NCBI GenBank assembly: GCA_900315105.1 | Contig: OMXX01000043.1 | Location: 1-38,225 of the forward strand | Length of the DNA stretch: 38,225 nucleotides | Reading direction: 5' to 3' | Source: an uncultured Prevotellaceae bacterium | GTDB lineage: Bacteria; Bacteroidota; Bacteroidia; Bacteroidales; Bacteroidaceae | Part shown: in pieces, positions 1-6,967 of the stretch | How the letters are laid out: each line of letters starts with the position of its first letter | How positions within the stretch are numbered: the stretch's first letter is position 1 | Notes under the pieces: generated by a model | What the model saw: only the letters and a program-made list of their open reading frames with translations | Told to the model about the DNA's origin: nothing | Database searches by the model: none | Position numbers and translations under genes: made by a program

Positions 1-289
1 AGTCCGAAACGTTCGAGCGTACCATATGGTATCTCGCTTTCTTGAAAATGATTAATCATACTTTTCAGATTACAAAATTTATACTATTGCCCAACATGGA
101 CAGTTTTCTGATGCAAATTTAGAGCTTGTTTCCATATTAGATTATAAATACGGTATTTGCAGGTATCTTATTTAAGAAGGTTTAATTTAATAGTATGGAA
201 AATACGCAAAAATCATACTATAAACAAAAAGAAAGTTAGAGTTCGATTATTGGAAGAATCGTTCTTCTTTAAGTATGAGATTATGTCCT
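1..289. other. Intergenic region upstream of the M23 peptidase, no gene seen
   Basis: I see no convincing gene here. The only open frames are short and have no recognisable protein character. A perfect 12-nt palindrome, TACCATATGGTA, lies at 20-31. It could be a protein-binding site or part of a hairpin for a gene to the left, but nothing in the window tests that. No tRNA-like fold or attachment site was recognised. Confidence 0.5.
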
Positions 290-297
290 TACCTTTG
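290..297 (+). promoter_or_regulatory. Putative Bacteroidota -7 promoter box for the M23 gene
   Basis: TACCTTTG at 290-297 matches the Bacteroidota -7 consensus TAnnTTTG exactly. It ends only 4 nt before the ATG at 302, so transcription would begin at or next to the start codon and the mRNA would be leaderless or nearly so. No clear -33 box is visible. The box also argues against the longer start at 275, which would lie upstream of the promoter. Confidence 0.45.
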
Positions 298-301
298 TGG
301 C

Positions 302-949
302 ATGAAAACAATCAAACTCATCACCTTATCGGCTTTTTTCTTTTGTCTGAACATGCCTTTATATGCTCAGTTCAATACAGTCGGCACAATAAACGACAAG
401 CGTATATACACAACAAATCCGCCAAAGCCAAAAAAGACTCTGACGGACAGCATCGTAGTTGCTGCCTCTGCTCCTGATTCAACAACTACAGGTAATGATG
501 GGGACGGACAAAACATTGTTACAACATCGGATAATCACAATCTGATGTCGCTTGTAGCTCTGCCACTGGAGAATATTCACATCAATTCGGGATTCGGTAT
601 GCGACAGCATCCCATCTATCATAAACGGATCATGCACAATGGCATCGACCTTTCCGCTCGATACGAAAAGGTATATTCGATGTTTCCAGGTACTGTCATC
701 AAAGTGGGACAGGATAGCAGGTCGGGGAAGTTCGTGACGGTAAAGACAGGAGATTACACCATCAGCTACTGCCACCTGTCTCAGCAACTGGTCAAAGTGG
801 ATGATTATGTTTATGCAGGAAGAAACATTGCTATATCAGGGAATACAGGTACATCAACAGGGCCACACCTTCACATAACAGCAAAAAAAGATGGCCAGGC
901 TTTTAACCCGACCACCCTTATTGATTATATCATCTCTGTAAAGAAATGA
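302..949 (+). CDS. Secreted M23 (LytM-type) zinc peptidase
   Basis: This is a 215-residue protein likely to cut peptide cross-links of peptidoglycan in the periplasm. The ATG at 302 is preferred over the one at 275 because it gives a clean signal peptide (MKTIKLITLS, a hydrophobic run, then PLYAQ). The longer form would add nine residues ahead of the signal and overrun a likely promoter box. The LytM core is complete: HNGID (H112 and D116, zinc ligands) and GPHLH (H189 catalytic, H191 zinc ligand), with SYCHLS between them. A low-complexity Ser/Thr-rich linker separates signal and catalytic domain, and there is no LysM or SH3 domain. The gene converges on the lipoprotein operon, leaving 31 nt. 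Similar small peptidases occur singly and beside conjugation genes in Bacteroidales. No transfer gene is visible here, so the biological role is open. Confidence 0.88.
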   Translation: MKTIKLITLSAFFFCLNMPLYAQFNTVGTINDKRIYTTNPPKPKKTLTDSIVVAASAPDSTTTGNDGDGQNIVTTSDNHNLMSLVALPLENIHINSGFGMRQHPIYHKRIMHNGIDLSARYEKVYSMFPGTVIKVGQDSRSGKFVTVKTGDYTISYCHLSQQLVKVDDYVYAGRNIAISGNTGTSTGPHLHITAKKDGQAFNPTTLIDYIISVKK

Positions 950-980
950 TATTTGATAATAGAACCTTCTTAATATAACT

Positions 981-1652
981 TTATTTTACGGTTGCTTTAA
1001 CTTTTGGTTTACCAGCAGGTGAGTTTTTATCGACCTCAAATTTCTTAGAATATTTACCTGCGGGTAGATCAGAGAGAACAAAAGCATTGCATTTGCGCCC
1101 TGCGACAACTTTATCCGTTGCAGCTGTATTGACTGCGGTAGCAATTAATCCAACTAAGGCTCCAAATCCACTACCACCTCCACTAACACTTGTATCAACT
1201 GAGATTTGACCTTCTCGCTGGTAAAGTGTCTGGCCTGTCTTTGTTGAGCGAAGAATATATTCTATGTCAACATACAATCGTCCACCAACGTTATTCCTTC
1301 GCCAGTCCTTGATGATGGTAAACATAGCAGCATCTGCACCAAGTACCTTCTGGAACATAGAGAGATCTTTGTCCAGAAACATCTCGGCATCATATGCACT
1401 TTCCTGCTGATACATTTCCATTGTTAGATATGGTGAATATACGTAATATCCCTTTTCACAGAGAGGAAGGTATAATGTCGTGTAAAAGAAATCCTTTGCC
1501 TCTGCATGGGTAGTTTGATTGATAGGCGGCATGATTGCAATGCTCATAGGCTTTTCTTCATACATGGCAGGATACTGTTCTCCCATAGTCTTAGGAGTCG
1601 AACATGATACTAATGTAACTGCAACCAGTACGAATAATATGAACTTTTTCAT
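981..1652 (-). CDS. DUF799 / GNA1162-family lipoprotein
   Basis: This is a 223-residue lipoprotein. The N-terminus has a short positive region, a hydrophobic core and a lipobox ending LVSC (Cys17), so it should be acylated after signal peptidase II cleavage. The body matches the DUF799 (neisserial GNA1162-like) family: MSIAIMPPINQTTHAEAKDF near the N-terminus, a middle VLGADAAMFTIIKDW segment and the ending KKFEVDKNSP. It is the last gene of the four-gene operon, and its ATG overlaps the stop of the DUF4810 gene (ATGA). In other bacteria DUF799, DUF4810 and CsgG-like genes also travel together, which suggests one envelope complex. The biochemical role is not established. The family call is firm; any function is inference from context. 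Confidence 0.8.
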   Translation of the reverse strand: MKKFILFVLVAVTLVSCSTPKTMGEQYPAMYEEKPMSIAIMPPINQTTHAEAKDFFYTTLYLPLCEKGYYVYSPYLTMEMYQQESAYDAEMFLDKDLSMFQKVLGADAAMFTIIKDWRRNNVGGRLYVDIEYILRSTKTGQTLYQREGQISVDTSVSGGGSGFGALVGLIATAVNTAATDKVVAGRKCNAFVLSDLPAGKYSKKFEVDKNSPAGKPKVKATVK

Positions 1653-2002
1653 TTTTCAAGTTGTTTAATGATACGTGAAATATATTTTTCGGACTCTGGA
1701 TATAGCGAAATCTCTTTCTTTAAGAAATCAATTCCTTCTTGCTTTTTCCCTATTTTGTAGAGTAGATATCCGTATTCTGCATACATGCCAGGAGGCACGA
1801 CACCACGGACACCTTTTTGCTTGTCAGTCAATTTCTTATACTGTTCAAGAACCTTTACTTGCAGTTCTTCTGTAGGTTCTTTGTTGTATTCATATGCTAT
1901 ATCTTCATAATTATACCATGAGTATAACGTCTGGGTTGTATTACATGATGTAATAAACATAGCCATTGTAGCGACAACGCTTAAATAGATTGTTCTTTTC
2001 AT
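1649..2002 (-). CDS. DUF4810-family lipoprotein
   Basis: This 117-residue lipoprotein has a signal peptide and lipobox FITSC (Cys20). After the Cys comes the characteristic TQTLYSWYNYEDIAYEYN stretch of DUF4810. It is followed by a TPR-like helical hairpin around PPGMYAEYGYLLYKIGKKQEG and a tail ending in Lys/Glu. It starts 2 nt after the upstream small-lipoprotein gene ends and overlaps the DUF799 gene by 4 nt, so the two are very likely translationally coupled. DUF4810 proteins typically sit between CsgG-like and DUF799 genes, as here. It may be a scaffold lipoprotein for that envelope complex. No enzymatic motif is visible. Confidence 0.78.
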   Translation of the reverse strand: MKRTIYLSVVATMAMFITSCNTTQTLYSWYNYEDIAYEYNKEPTEELQVKVLEQYKKLTDKQKGVRGVVPPGMYAEYGYLLYKIGKKQEGIDFLKKEISLYPESEKYISRIIKQLEK

Positions 2003-2004
2003 AT

Positions 2005-2343
2005 TTACGGCAACATTATTTGTTTAACTTCTTGTGTGGAAACAAAAATTTTCTTTTGGTACAAAGTCTTGCCTTCACTTGTCACCTTCAGGTTCCTGGT
2101 ACCCGTTGTGATAGCATACTGTGTTCCTCGGCGATTGGCCTTCTTGGCTTTAACAACTTCTGCTGTAAAAGGGGCTGCATCGTCAATAGAAACTTGAACT
2201 TGTTTACCTCCGTATTCTTCTTGACCAACAAACAGGAGATAAGCAGCATCTTCTTTACCGCCTTGCTGGGCAACAGGAAGGTGTGCTCTGCAACCTGCCA
2301 TCAAAAGCGCAAGACTGAAAATTAAAAAAAGACTCTTTTTCAT
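2005..2343 (-). CDS. Small lipoprotein in the CsgG-like operon, unknown function
   Basis: This 112-residue protein has a signal peptide ending in the lipobox LMAGC (Cys18). The mature part is short and predicted to be all beta, with a VQVSIDDAAPF strand region and a Lys/Arg-rich loop. I do not recognise a family. The start codon overlaps the stop of the upstream CsgG-like gene (ATGA) and the next gene follows after 2 nt, so it is an integral part of the operon. It is an extra member relative to the usual CsgG/DUF4810/DUF799 trio and may be an accessory subunit. Confidence 0.72.
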   Translation of the reverse strand: MKKSLFLIFSLALLMAGCRAHLPVAQQGGKEDAAYLLFVGQEEYGGKQVQVSIDDAAPFTAEVVKAKKANRRGTQYAITTGTRNLKVTSEGKTLYQKKIFVSTQEVKQIMLP

Positions 2344-3269
2344 TTAATTTGTTCTATAATATAATTAGACATGTTTGTTGAATCGATTGTTTCTGAAGAT
2401 GTGACTTCAACGAATGAGTATTCTGTCTCAGGAGTGTCGCCACCTGTCGATATAACTTTTGCAGTACCTACAGTCTTACCTGGAAGGGTGACCATAATGC
2501 CTGTTTGAGGATTCTTCACCTTCTTGCCCTGAGTCTTCACATTGAAAACCATTCCGGTCTTGATTCCCTGACTGTTACCACCAGCAATAAGAACGGCATC
2601 ACTATCATAAGAAAGGAAATATGTCTTCCATGGACTGTTTGTACATTTATTAATTATATTCTCTACTAGCTGATTAATAGCTTCAGAAATAGCCTTGTCA
2701 CTTAGCGTAGCGTCATAGCTGGCTTGACCTCCCACGCCCATTGTAGTCTTTGTGGTTAATTCCGCTGAACCTTTGGCTTCATCAGAATAGATAATAAGTC
2801 CTGTGGAAACATCAACAAGACGAATTGCAACAGCAGCTTCTACTGTTTGCGTTTTCTGAGAAGTAAAAACTCCATTCTTACCAGTATTCTTACGGCCATA
2901 CTCTGTAATAGAGCCAATAATCATATAGTCAGCACCTATTGCAGAAGAACCACCTCCATTTTTTTGGCATTCCTCTAAAAGAGTCGCCATATCACTACGT
3001 TCGAGCAACAAGAATTTGCCCGAAGCAGCAAGTTTTGCCGAAAGTATGTCGAGTGCCTGTTTCCCCATAGGATCATTCTCTTTGTCATAGAAGATTCCCT
3101 TTGCATACTGGGTCTCATTGGAAAACCTGCCAATGGCAACTTTTCTTTTGAGTACCATACCTTCGTCTTGGACAGTATTAACTGTCTTTTCCACGATTTC
3201 AGTTTTTCTCTGAGCTGATGCACTATAGCTGATAGTAAGCACCAAAGCTAACGCAATTAGTTTTCTCAT
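2340..3269 (-). CDS. CsgG/HfaB-family periplasmic or outer-membrane protein
   Basis: This 309-residue protein belongs to the CsgG/HfaB group, known for the outer-membrane curli channel CsgG and for related assembly factors. Family features are KRKVAIGRFSNETQY near residues 42-56, KLAASGKFLLLERSDMATLL near 82-101, IGADYMIIGSITEYG around 121-135 and the VDVSTGLIIYSDEAKG strand pair. The N-terminus is a type I signal peptide ending SASAQ, with no lipobox cysteine, whereas CsgG itself is a lipoprotein. It may therefore be soluble and tethered by its lipoprotein neighbours. It is the first gene of a four-gene operon with 4-nt and 2-nt junctions. No curlin-like substrate genes are present, so a role in amyloid export should not be assumed. 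Confidence 0.8.
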   Translation of the reverse strand: MRKLIALALVLTISYSASAQRKTEIVEKTVNTVQDEGMVLKRKVAIGRFSNETQYAKGIFYDKENDPMGKQALDILSAKLAASGKFLLLERSDMATLLEECQKNGGGSSAIGADYMIIGSITEYGRKNTGKNGVFTSQKTQTVEAAVAIRLVDVSTGLIIYSDEAKGSAELTTKTTMGVGGQASYDATLSDKAISEAINQLVENIINKCTNSPWKTYFLSYDSDAVLIAGGNSQGIKTGMVFNVKTQGKKVKNPQTGIMVTLPGKTVGTAKVISTGGDTPETEYSFVEVTSSETIDSTNMSNYIIEQIK

Positions 3270-3310
3270 AAAAATCTGTTTATTATGTTATTTGATATTT
3301 TTTGCATTCT

Positions 3311-3319
3311 GCAAAATTA
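3311..3319 (-). promoter_or_regulatory. Putative -7 promoter box for the CsgG-like operon
   Basis: On the minus strand TAATTTTGC matches the Bacteroidota -7 box TAnnTTTGC. It lies 41 nt upstream of the CsgG-like start codon, a normal leader length. The region between is AT-rich and non-coding. No good -33 box was found. Confidence 0.4.
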
Positions 3320-3379
3320 TATATAATTTGCTACTTAAAATGAGTTGTTTTAGCTTTTGACATTCTGATGATTACGAAT

Positions 3380-3396
3380 TTAACCTGTCGGGTTAA
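3380..3396 (-). terminator. Short hairpin downstream of the XRE gene
   Basis: TTAACC and GGTTAA form a 6-bp perfect stem around a 5-nt loop, 17 nt past the XRE stop codon on the minus strand. No U-run follows, so it is a weak candidate terminator or a structured 3' end. It also separates the XRE pair from the CsgG-like operon. Confidence 0.25.
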
Positions 3397-3413
3397 CAGT
3401 AAACCGAGGCGTC

Positions 3414-3686
3414 TTACCCTTTATCCGATTTTTCAATACTAATAACATTACCGCAATAGGGGCAGTTGAAACTGTAAAAGCCAAGTTGCTCTGTTTCATG
3501 ATACCCTTCGACAAGTGAAGCCATCGGTACCTGAAGAGCTTTTGCAAACTTTGCAAGAACAGTGATGGTAATATTCTTTCTTTCATTGACAACCTCACTC
3601 ACATATTGTGGAGATACATTCATAATCTCAGCAAGCTGAAGTGTGCTAATATTATGTTCTTTCATTATTTTATCAATCCTAAGCAT
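3414..3686 (-). CDS. Small XRE-family HTH regulator with a CPYCG tail
   Basis: This 90-residue protein has an N-terminal Cro/CI helix-turn-helix (about residues 1-60). Helix 2 is TLQLAEIMNVS, the recognition helix is PQYVSEVVNERKN, and ITVLAKFAKALQVPMASLV completes the fold. A short tail carries CPYCG, one half of a zinc ribbon, suggesting dimeric metal binding or a vestige. It should bind DNA as a dimer. It lies 15 nt after a small acidic-protein gene and is probably transcribed with it from the promoter at 3960-4000. That promoter is a near copy of the one in front of the large defence operon, so this regulator may be part of the island control circuit or respond to the same factor. Its targets are unknown. 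Confidence 0.8.
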   Translation of the reverse strand: MLRIDKIMKEHNISTLQLAEIMNVSPQYVSEVVNERKNITITVLAKFAKALQVPMASLVEGYHETEQLGFYSFNCPYCGNVISIEKSDKG

Positions 3687-3701
3687 GTCTTAAATCAATT
3701 T

Positions 3702-3944
3702 TTAGTATTCACGGAAACTATCATCATTACAATCATCAATACAGTCGATATCATAGCCAAAGCTATCATCGTCATGAGAACCATATTCATCATAATTCAT
3801 ACAGCAATCTGCATAACCATCTTCATATATCAGATTAAATCTGTCAGTAGGTAATTTGGAATGGGTTTTGTTGAAACCTATATTTTTCCTTAGGTTGTTT
3901 ATCAAAGCACCGAATAAAAGAAAATCAAATAGTCCCATAAGCAT
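3702..3944 (-). CDS. Small acidic protein of unknown function
   Basis: This is an 80-residue protein that I do not recognise. Residues 1-17 are hydrophobic (GLFDFLLFGALINNL). The C-terminal half is very acidic and rich in Asp, Tyr and Cys (DYDE, HDDDSFGYDIDCIDDCNDD), with Cys in CC and CxxxC-like spacing. Two in-frame ATGs lie six nucleotides apart (3944 and 3938). The upstream A/G-rich AAAAAAGA favours the first but does not settle it. It starts about 16 nt from the predicted transcription start of the 3960-4000 promoter and precedes the XRE gene by 15 nt. The strong promoter and close pairing support a real gene. A DNA-mimic or inhibitor role is only speculation from its charge. Confidence 0.6.
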   Translation of the reverse strand: MLMGLFDFLLFGALINNLRKNIGFNKTHSKLPTDRFNLIYEDGYADCCMNYDEYGSHDDDSFGYDIDCIDDCNDDSFREY

Positions 3945-3959
3945 TCTTTTTTAAGTTTT

Positions 3960-4000
3960 ACGGTGCAAAGGTAAAATGAGATAGTGCAGTCTATCTTCAC
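3960..4000 (-). promoter_or_regulatory. Promoter/operator, second copy of the island control element
   Basis: Read on the minus strand this block is GTGAAGATAGACTGCAC (3984-4000), a 13-nt spacer and CTTTGCACCGT (3960-3970). TACCTTTGC at 3965-3973 is a perfect Bacteroidota -7 box, and transcription should start about 16 nt before the acidic-protein ATG. The 17-nt upstream element differs at one position from the copy at 37519-37535. Spacer length and the CTTTGCACCGT block are identical. The 17-mer is an imperfect inverted repeat (GTGnAG-N5-CTnCAC) overlapping the -33 region, as expected for an operator. Which protein binds it is not shown. The WYL protein at the right end is the first candidate. 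Confidence 0.7.
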
Positions 4001-4051
4001 AGATAAAAAAAGTTATTGTTTTCCTGCATTTTGTGGTATAAGCATCAAGAA

Positions 4052-4081
4052 GGAGCAACTTACCTCCCGGTAAATTGCTCC
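4052..4081 (-). terminator. Strong hairpin downstream of the large operon
   Basis: GGAGCAACTTACC and GGTAAATTGCTCC form a 13-position stem with a single C/A mismatch around a TCCC loop. It lies 94 nt past the stop of the last operon gene and before the control element at 3960-4000. On the minus strand it is followed by TTCTTGATGC, which has only a weak U-tract. It is best read as the 3' end of the 33-kb operon transcript. A further inverted repeat (TCGGCA/TGCCGA, about 4101-4154) lies just upstream and may add structure to the 3' UTR. Confidence 0.5.
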
Positions 4082-4174
4082 CAACAGCATTTGCTATTAT
4101 TCGGCATCTGAAACCTCGGAAATTCAAAGATGTACCACTTCGAATAAGTGCCGATGTCCGCGCCTATGTTTCAC

Positions 4175-6961
4175 TCAATTATTGATACTTCGGAATTTTT
4201 CTAATTCCCTCTCGTAAGGTTTATGGCATTGAGGGCATCCAAATACAGTGTGCACAATAACATCCTCAGTTCCATCATCAAGCCTCACCTTCTCTTCTAT
4301 TGATATATCGCCAAGTTGTGTACCACATTGGGGACAAAAGAATATATTCTTATTGTTATGTCCCTTCCCTTCGCATTCTTGAAGTCGTACAGGGATGCGA
4401 CCGTTACGTCTATGCCTTGCAATTAACCTATCAAACAGATTATCATTGCAACATGCTAAGCAAGAAGGACATATAACCCAACCATTTTCACATTTCTTGC
4501 TATCTCTGCTATCTATTAATCCTTTCTTGCAATTATTGCATTGACTTAAATAAATCTCAGTTCTGTATTGTGAGCACTGACTATTGGCACATGAAAAGAA
4601 TCTACTTCCATTAAGTAATGTCCCCCTAGTTGAGAATATCATGTGACCACAACTTCTACATATAAGCCTGGCATATAATTTCTCTGCCTGTCTAACTTCC
4701 CCAGCAAAGTTAGAAACGGCTTCCACTGGGATATTACCTTTTTCTGTAACCTCTATCAATTTATAGCCTAAGATTTCTGCTGCATGATACAAGGTGTACT
4801 TATGCCAGTCTCCTTGCTTATCTAATGTCTGTTCATCTAACATGTTACAGAAACATTCGTCGCTTCTACACCAAAAGAATGGCAAGTTCGATACTTTTTC
4901 TCTAGAGTCGGCAACTTTGGGAGTGCAGTAGAATACTCCTTGTATTCTCCTTGGAGTCAGAAACTCTTTGTTCCAAAGGGGAGTATCATTATACCCTTTC
5001 TCCGGGTCATATTCATGATCGCGATAATGGTAATATGCCTTGATTTTGCTTAGTTCAGCACCATCATAAGGCAATTTTACAAAATTATTTCCGACCTCTG
5101 CATCAGGATACATGTTTTTTAAAGAGGCAAAAGTATTTGTCCATACAATCGGAGACTCTGCATCATGTGCAATTTCTTCTCGCTTCTGATTAGGTGATTC
5201 TGCTTTATCATCCCATGCACCAAGAAGGCTCTTCTTCCTTGAATAGAACATACTACCATTAGGGTAGATGACCATAGCCGTGGGACTGTAGTACGTCATT
5301 ACTATATGGTGTGCTACCTCTTTCTTCCTTAAATTCTCAGGAGAATAACCATTCATAAAAGAGAATGTGGGATATTTATTCCCAAATGACAACAAGGATT
5401 GTTTTAACTTTTCTATCTTCAAATCCTCAGTCTTAATGTAATCCTTGGACTCTACATTATCGACAAACAGACTTAGAACTGTATCGTTCTGGGCTGAGGT
5501 CCTTTTCCATAGATATGGCTTTATCGGTTCATGCAAAACATACTGACAGGCAGATCTTTCAACGGCCTGTCGGATTTGTCCATTTTCAATCCACTTCTTT
5601 TGTGTCCGAATTAAGTTTTTACACTTATCAAGTTCTGCATCTGTCAACTCTTCGTTGTTATTAGCAGAACAGCAATCGTGATATTGTAGAGAAGCGTATT
5701 TGTTAATAAGATGGTCTATCGTCTGTTTTAGCCTTTCTTCTGTGAGTTTTGAAGAGTCAAATGTGTATTGAATAGCATAATGAATAAATCCCAAGAAGTA
5801 TGAGTTGTGCATCAATCCTCCATCACATATAGGAACAATGTGTCTAATACCAAGGTCGATCTTAGGATAAGCCTTGTTACTATGGCTTACTGCGAAATCC
5901 AATATTCCATTAAAATCCTGAATTTTCTGTCCTTCACTCTTCTTTAGAGTCAATAGAGCATCACAAAACATCGGGGCGACCAAATCAATATTGTCACCTG
6001 GTTGAGTTATGAAATACCTGATGTCAACAAAAGCCTGATACCTTATGTCCCTCATTTTCTCTAGCAGTAAATAATCAGCTTCTATCAGCTTTACGCGGAC
6101 ATCATGTAAATACCTTTTAACGATTGATAATTGTTCTAATGAGCCGACATAAGAGTAAATCGCTTCGAGATAATCATAATTGAAGAACTTATTTCCCACA
6201 TTCTCCATCCAATATTTGAAATGGATAAAACCATTACGAGATGTCGTATATAGCTTCTGTAAACGCTTACGTTCTTCTGGCTGTTCACCGAAGCTCAATA
6301 TATAATCGACTTTCTGATAAAAGCCAAAATCGCTAAACTCTGTTGACGGAGCAATCTCCCTTAGGGCGGCTTCAACATCGTTTATTCCCTGGGACTGTAG
6401 ATTGGGATTCAGCTCTTTTAATAAATCGATTAAGATATACTGCTTGTTTTGTGAAAACACGAAAATGTTTGCACTAATATAAGAACATGCAGTTCTTGCC
6501 ACATCTAAAGAAACTTTCGTAAAAGACTGTTGTATGACTTCTTTATTCCATTCAGTCATATACAAAGCCCAGAAAAGAGTCATATGGCAATGCCTGGTAT
6601 TGCCACTTCTATAATTATACAAACAGTCGTTAAATACTAAAATCCAATCTGCGACCTTATTTGTGTCAAACTCAGAGATCTCAAAATCAACTATATCCTG
6701 TCCATCTTTCTTCTCGTCAACCTTTCCGTTAGATAGTATCTGTTTCCCGATTACAAACAACCTTCTTTTTTGATTATTATGTGGAAGGTCTTTCTCATAC
6801 AGCAAAAAATTTATTGTGGAGTCACATGCACTCCAAGCATCGGTAGAATGGTTATAACCCATTTCATCCTGCACATTTACAGACCCATATTTACAAAAGA
6901 CTAAAGGATTCTTCTGTAATTCATCGAATCTCTCTTTGGTTGAAGACGCTTTGTAACTCAT
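4175..6961 (-). CDS. Large zinc-ribbon protein of unknown function, last gene of the operon
   Basis: This 928-residue protein is not one I recognise. The first 450 residues look helical and contain no catalytic motif I can name. The middle has a VMTYYSPTAMVIYPNGSMFYSR segment and a Cys-rich patch (FFWCRSDECFCN). The last 165 residues are packed with Cys pairs: CRSCGH, CANSQC, CNNCK, CPSCLACC, CPQCG and CPQCHKPYE. These suggest three or more zinc ribbons of the kind used for nucleic-acid or protein binding. The start is 6 nt after the PLD gene stop, so it is co-transcribed with the array. A zinc-ribbon tail on a large defence protein recalls DrmB of DISARM, but I see no DUF1998 signature and do not assign it. 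A nucleic-acid-binding adaptor is plausible. The call as a real gene is secure; function is unknown. Confidence 0.8.
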   Translation of the reverse strand: MSYKASSTKERFDELQKNPLVFCKYGSVNVQDEMGYNHSTDAWSACDSTINFLLYEKDLPHNNQKRRLFVIGKQILSNGKVDEKKDGQDIVDFEISEFDTNKVADWILVFNDCLYNYRSGNTRHCHMTLFWALYMTEWNKEVIQQSFTKVSLDVARTACSYISANIFVFSQNKQYILIDLLKELNPNLQSQGINDVEAALREIAPSTEFSDFGFYQKVDYILSFGEQPEERKRLQKLYTTSRNGFIHFKYWMENVGNKFFNYDYLEAIYSYVGSLEQLSIVKRYLHDVRVKLIEADYLLLEKMRDIRYQAFVDIRYFITQPGDNIDLVAPMFCDALLTLKKSEGQKIQDFNGILDFAVSHSNKAYPKIDLGIRHIVPICDGGLMHNSYFLGFIHYAIQYTFDSSKLTEERLKQTIDHLINKYASLQYHDCCSANNNEELTDAELDKCKNLIRTQKKWIENGQIRQAVERSACQYVLHEPIKPYLWKRTSAQNDTVLSLFVDNVESKDYIKTEDLKIEKLKQSLLSFGNKYPTFSFMNGYSPENLRKKEVAHHIVMTYYSPTAMVIYPNGSMFYSRKKSLLGAWDDKAESPNQKREEIAHDAESPIVWTNTFASLKNMYPDAEVGNNFVKLPYDGAELSKIKAYYHYRDHEYDPEKGYNDTPLWNKEFLTPRRIQGVFYCTPKVADSREKVSNLPFFWCRSDECFCNMLDEQTLDKQGDWHKYTLYHAAEILGYKLIEVTEKGNIPVEAVSNFAGEVRQAEKLYARLICRSCGHMIFSTRGTLLNGSRFFSCANSQCSQYRTEIYLSQCNNCKKGLIDSRDSKKCENGWVICPSCLACCNDNLFDRLIARHRRNGRIPVRLQECEGKGHNNKNIFFCPQCGTQLGDISIEEKVRLDDGTEDVIVHTVFGCPQCHKPYERELEKFRSINN

Positions 6962-6967
6962 ATGCTA

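Noticed and set aside
157..477. Plus-strand 106-codon frame ahead of the M23 gene
   Set aside because: It overlaps the signal-peptide region of the M23 gene in another frame and has no coherent protein character.
2340..3269. Curli (CsgG) secretion channel
   Set aside because: No lipobox and no curlin, CsgE or CsgF neighbour, so only family membership is claimed.
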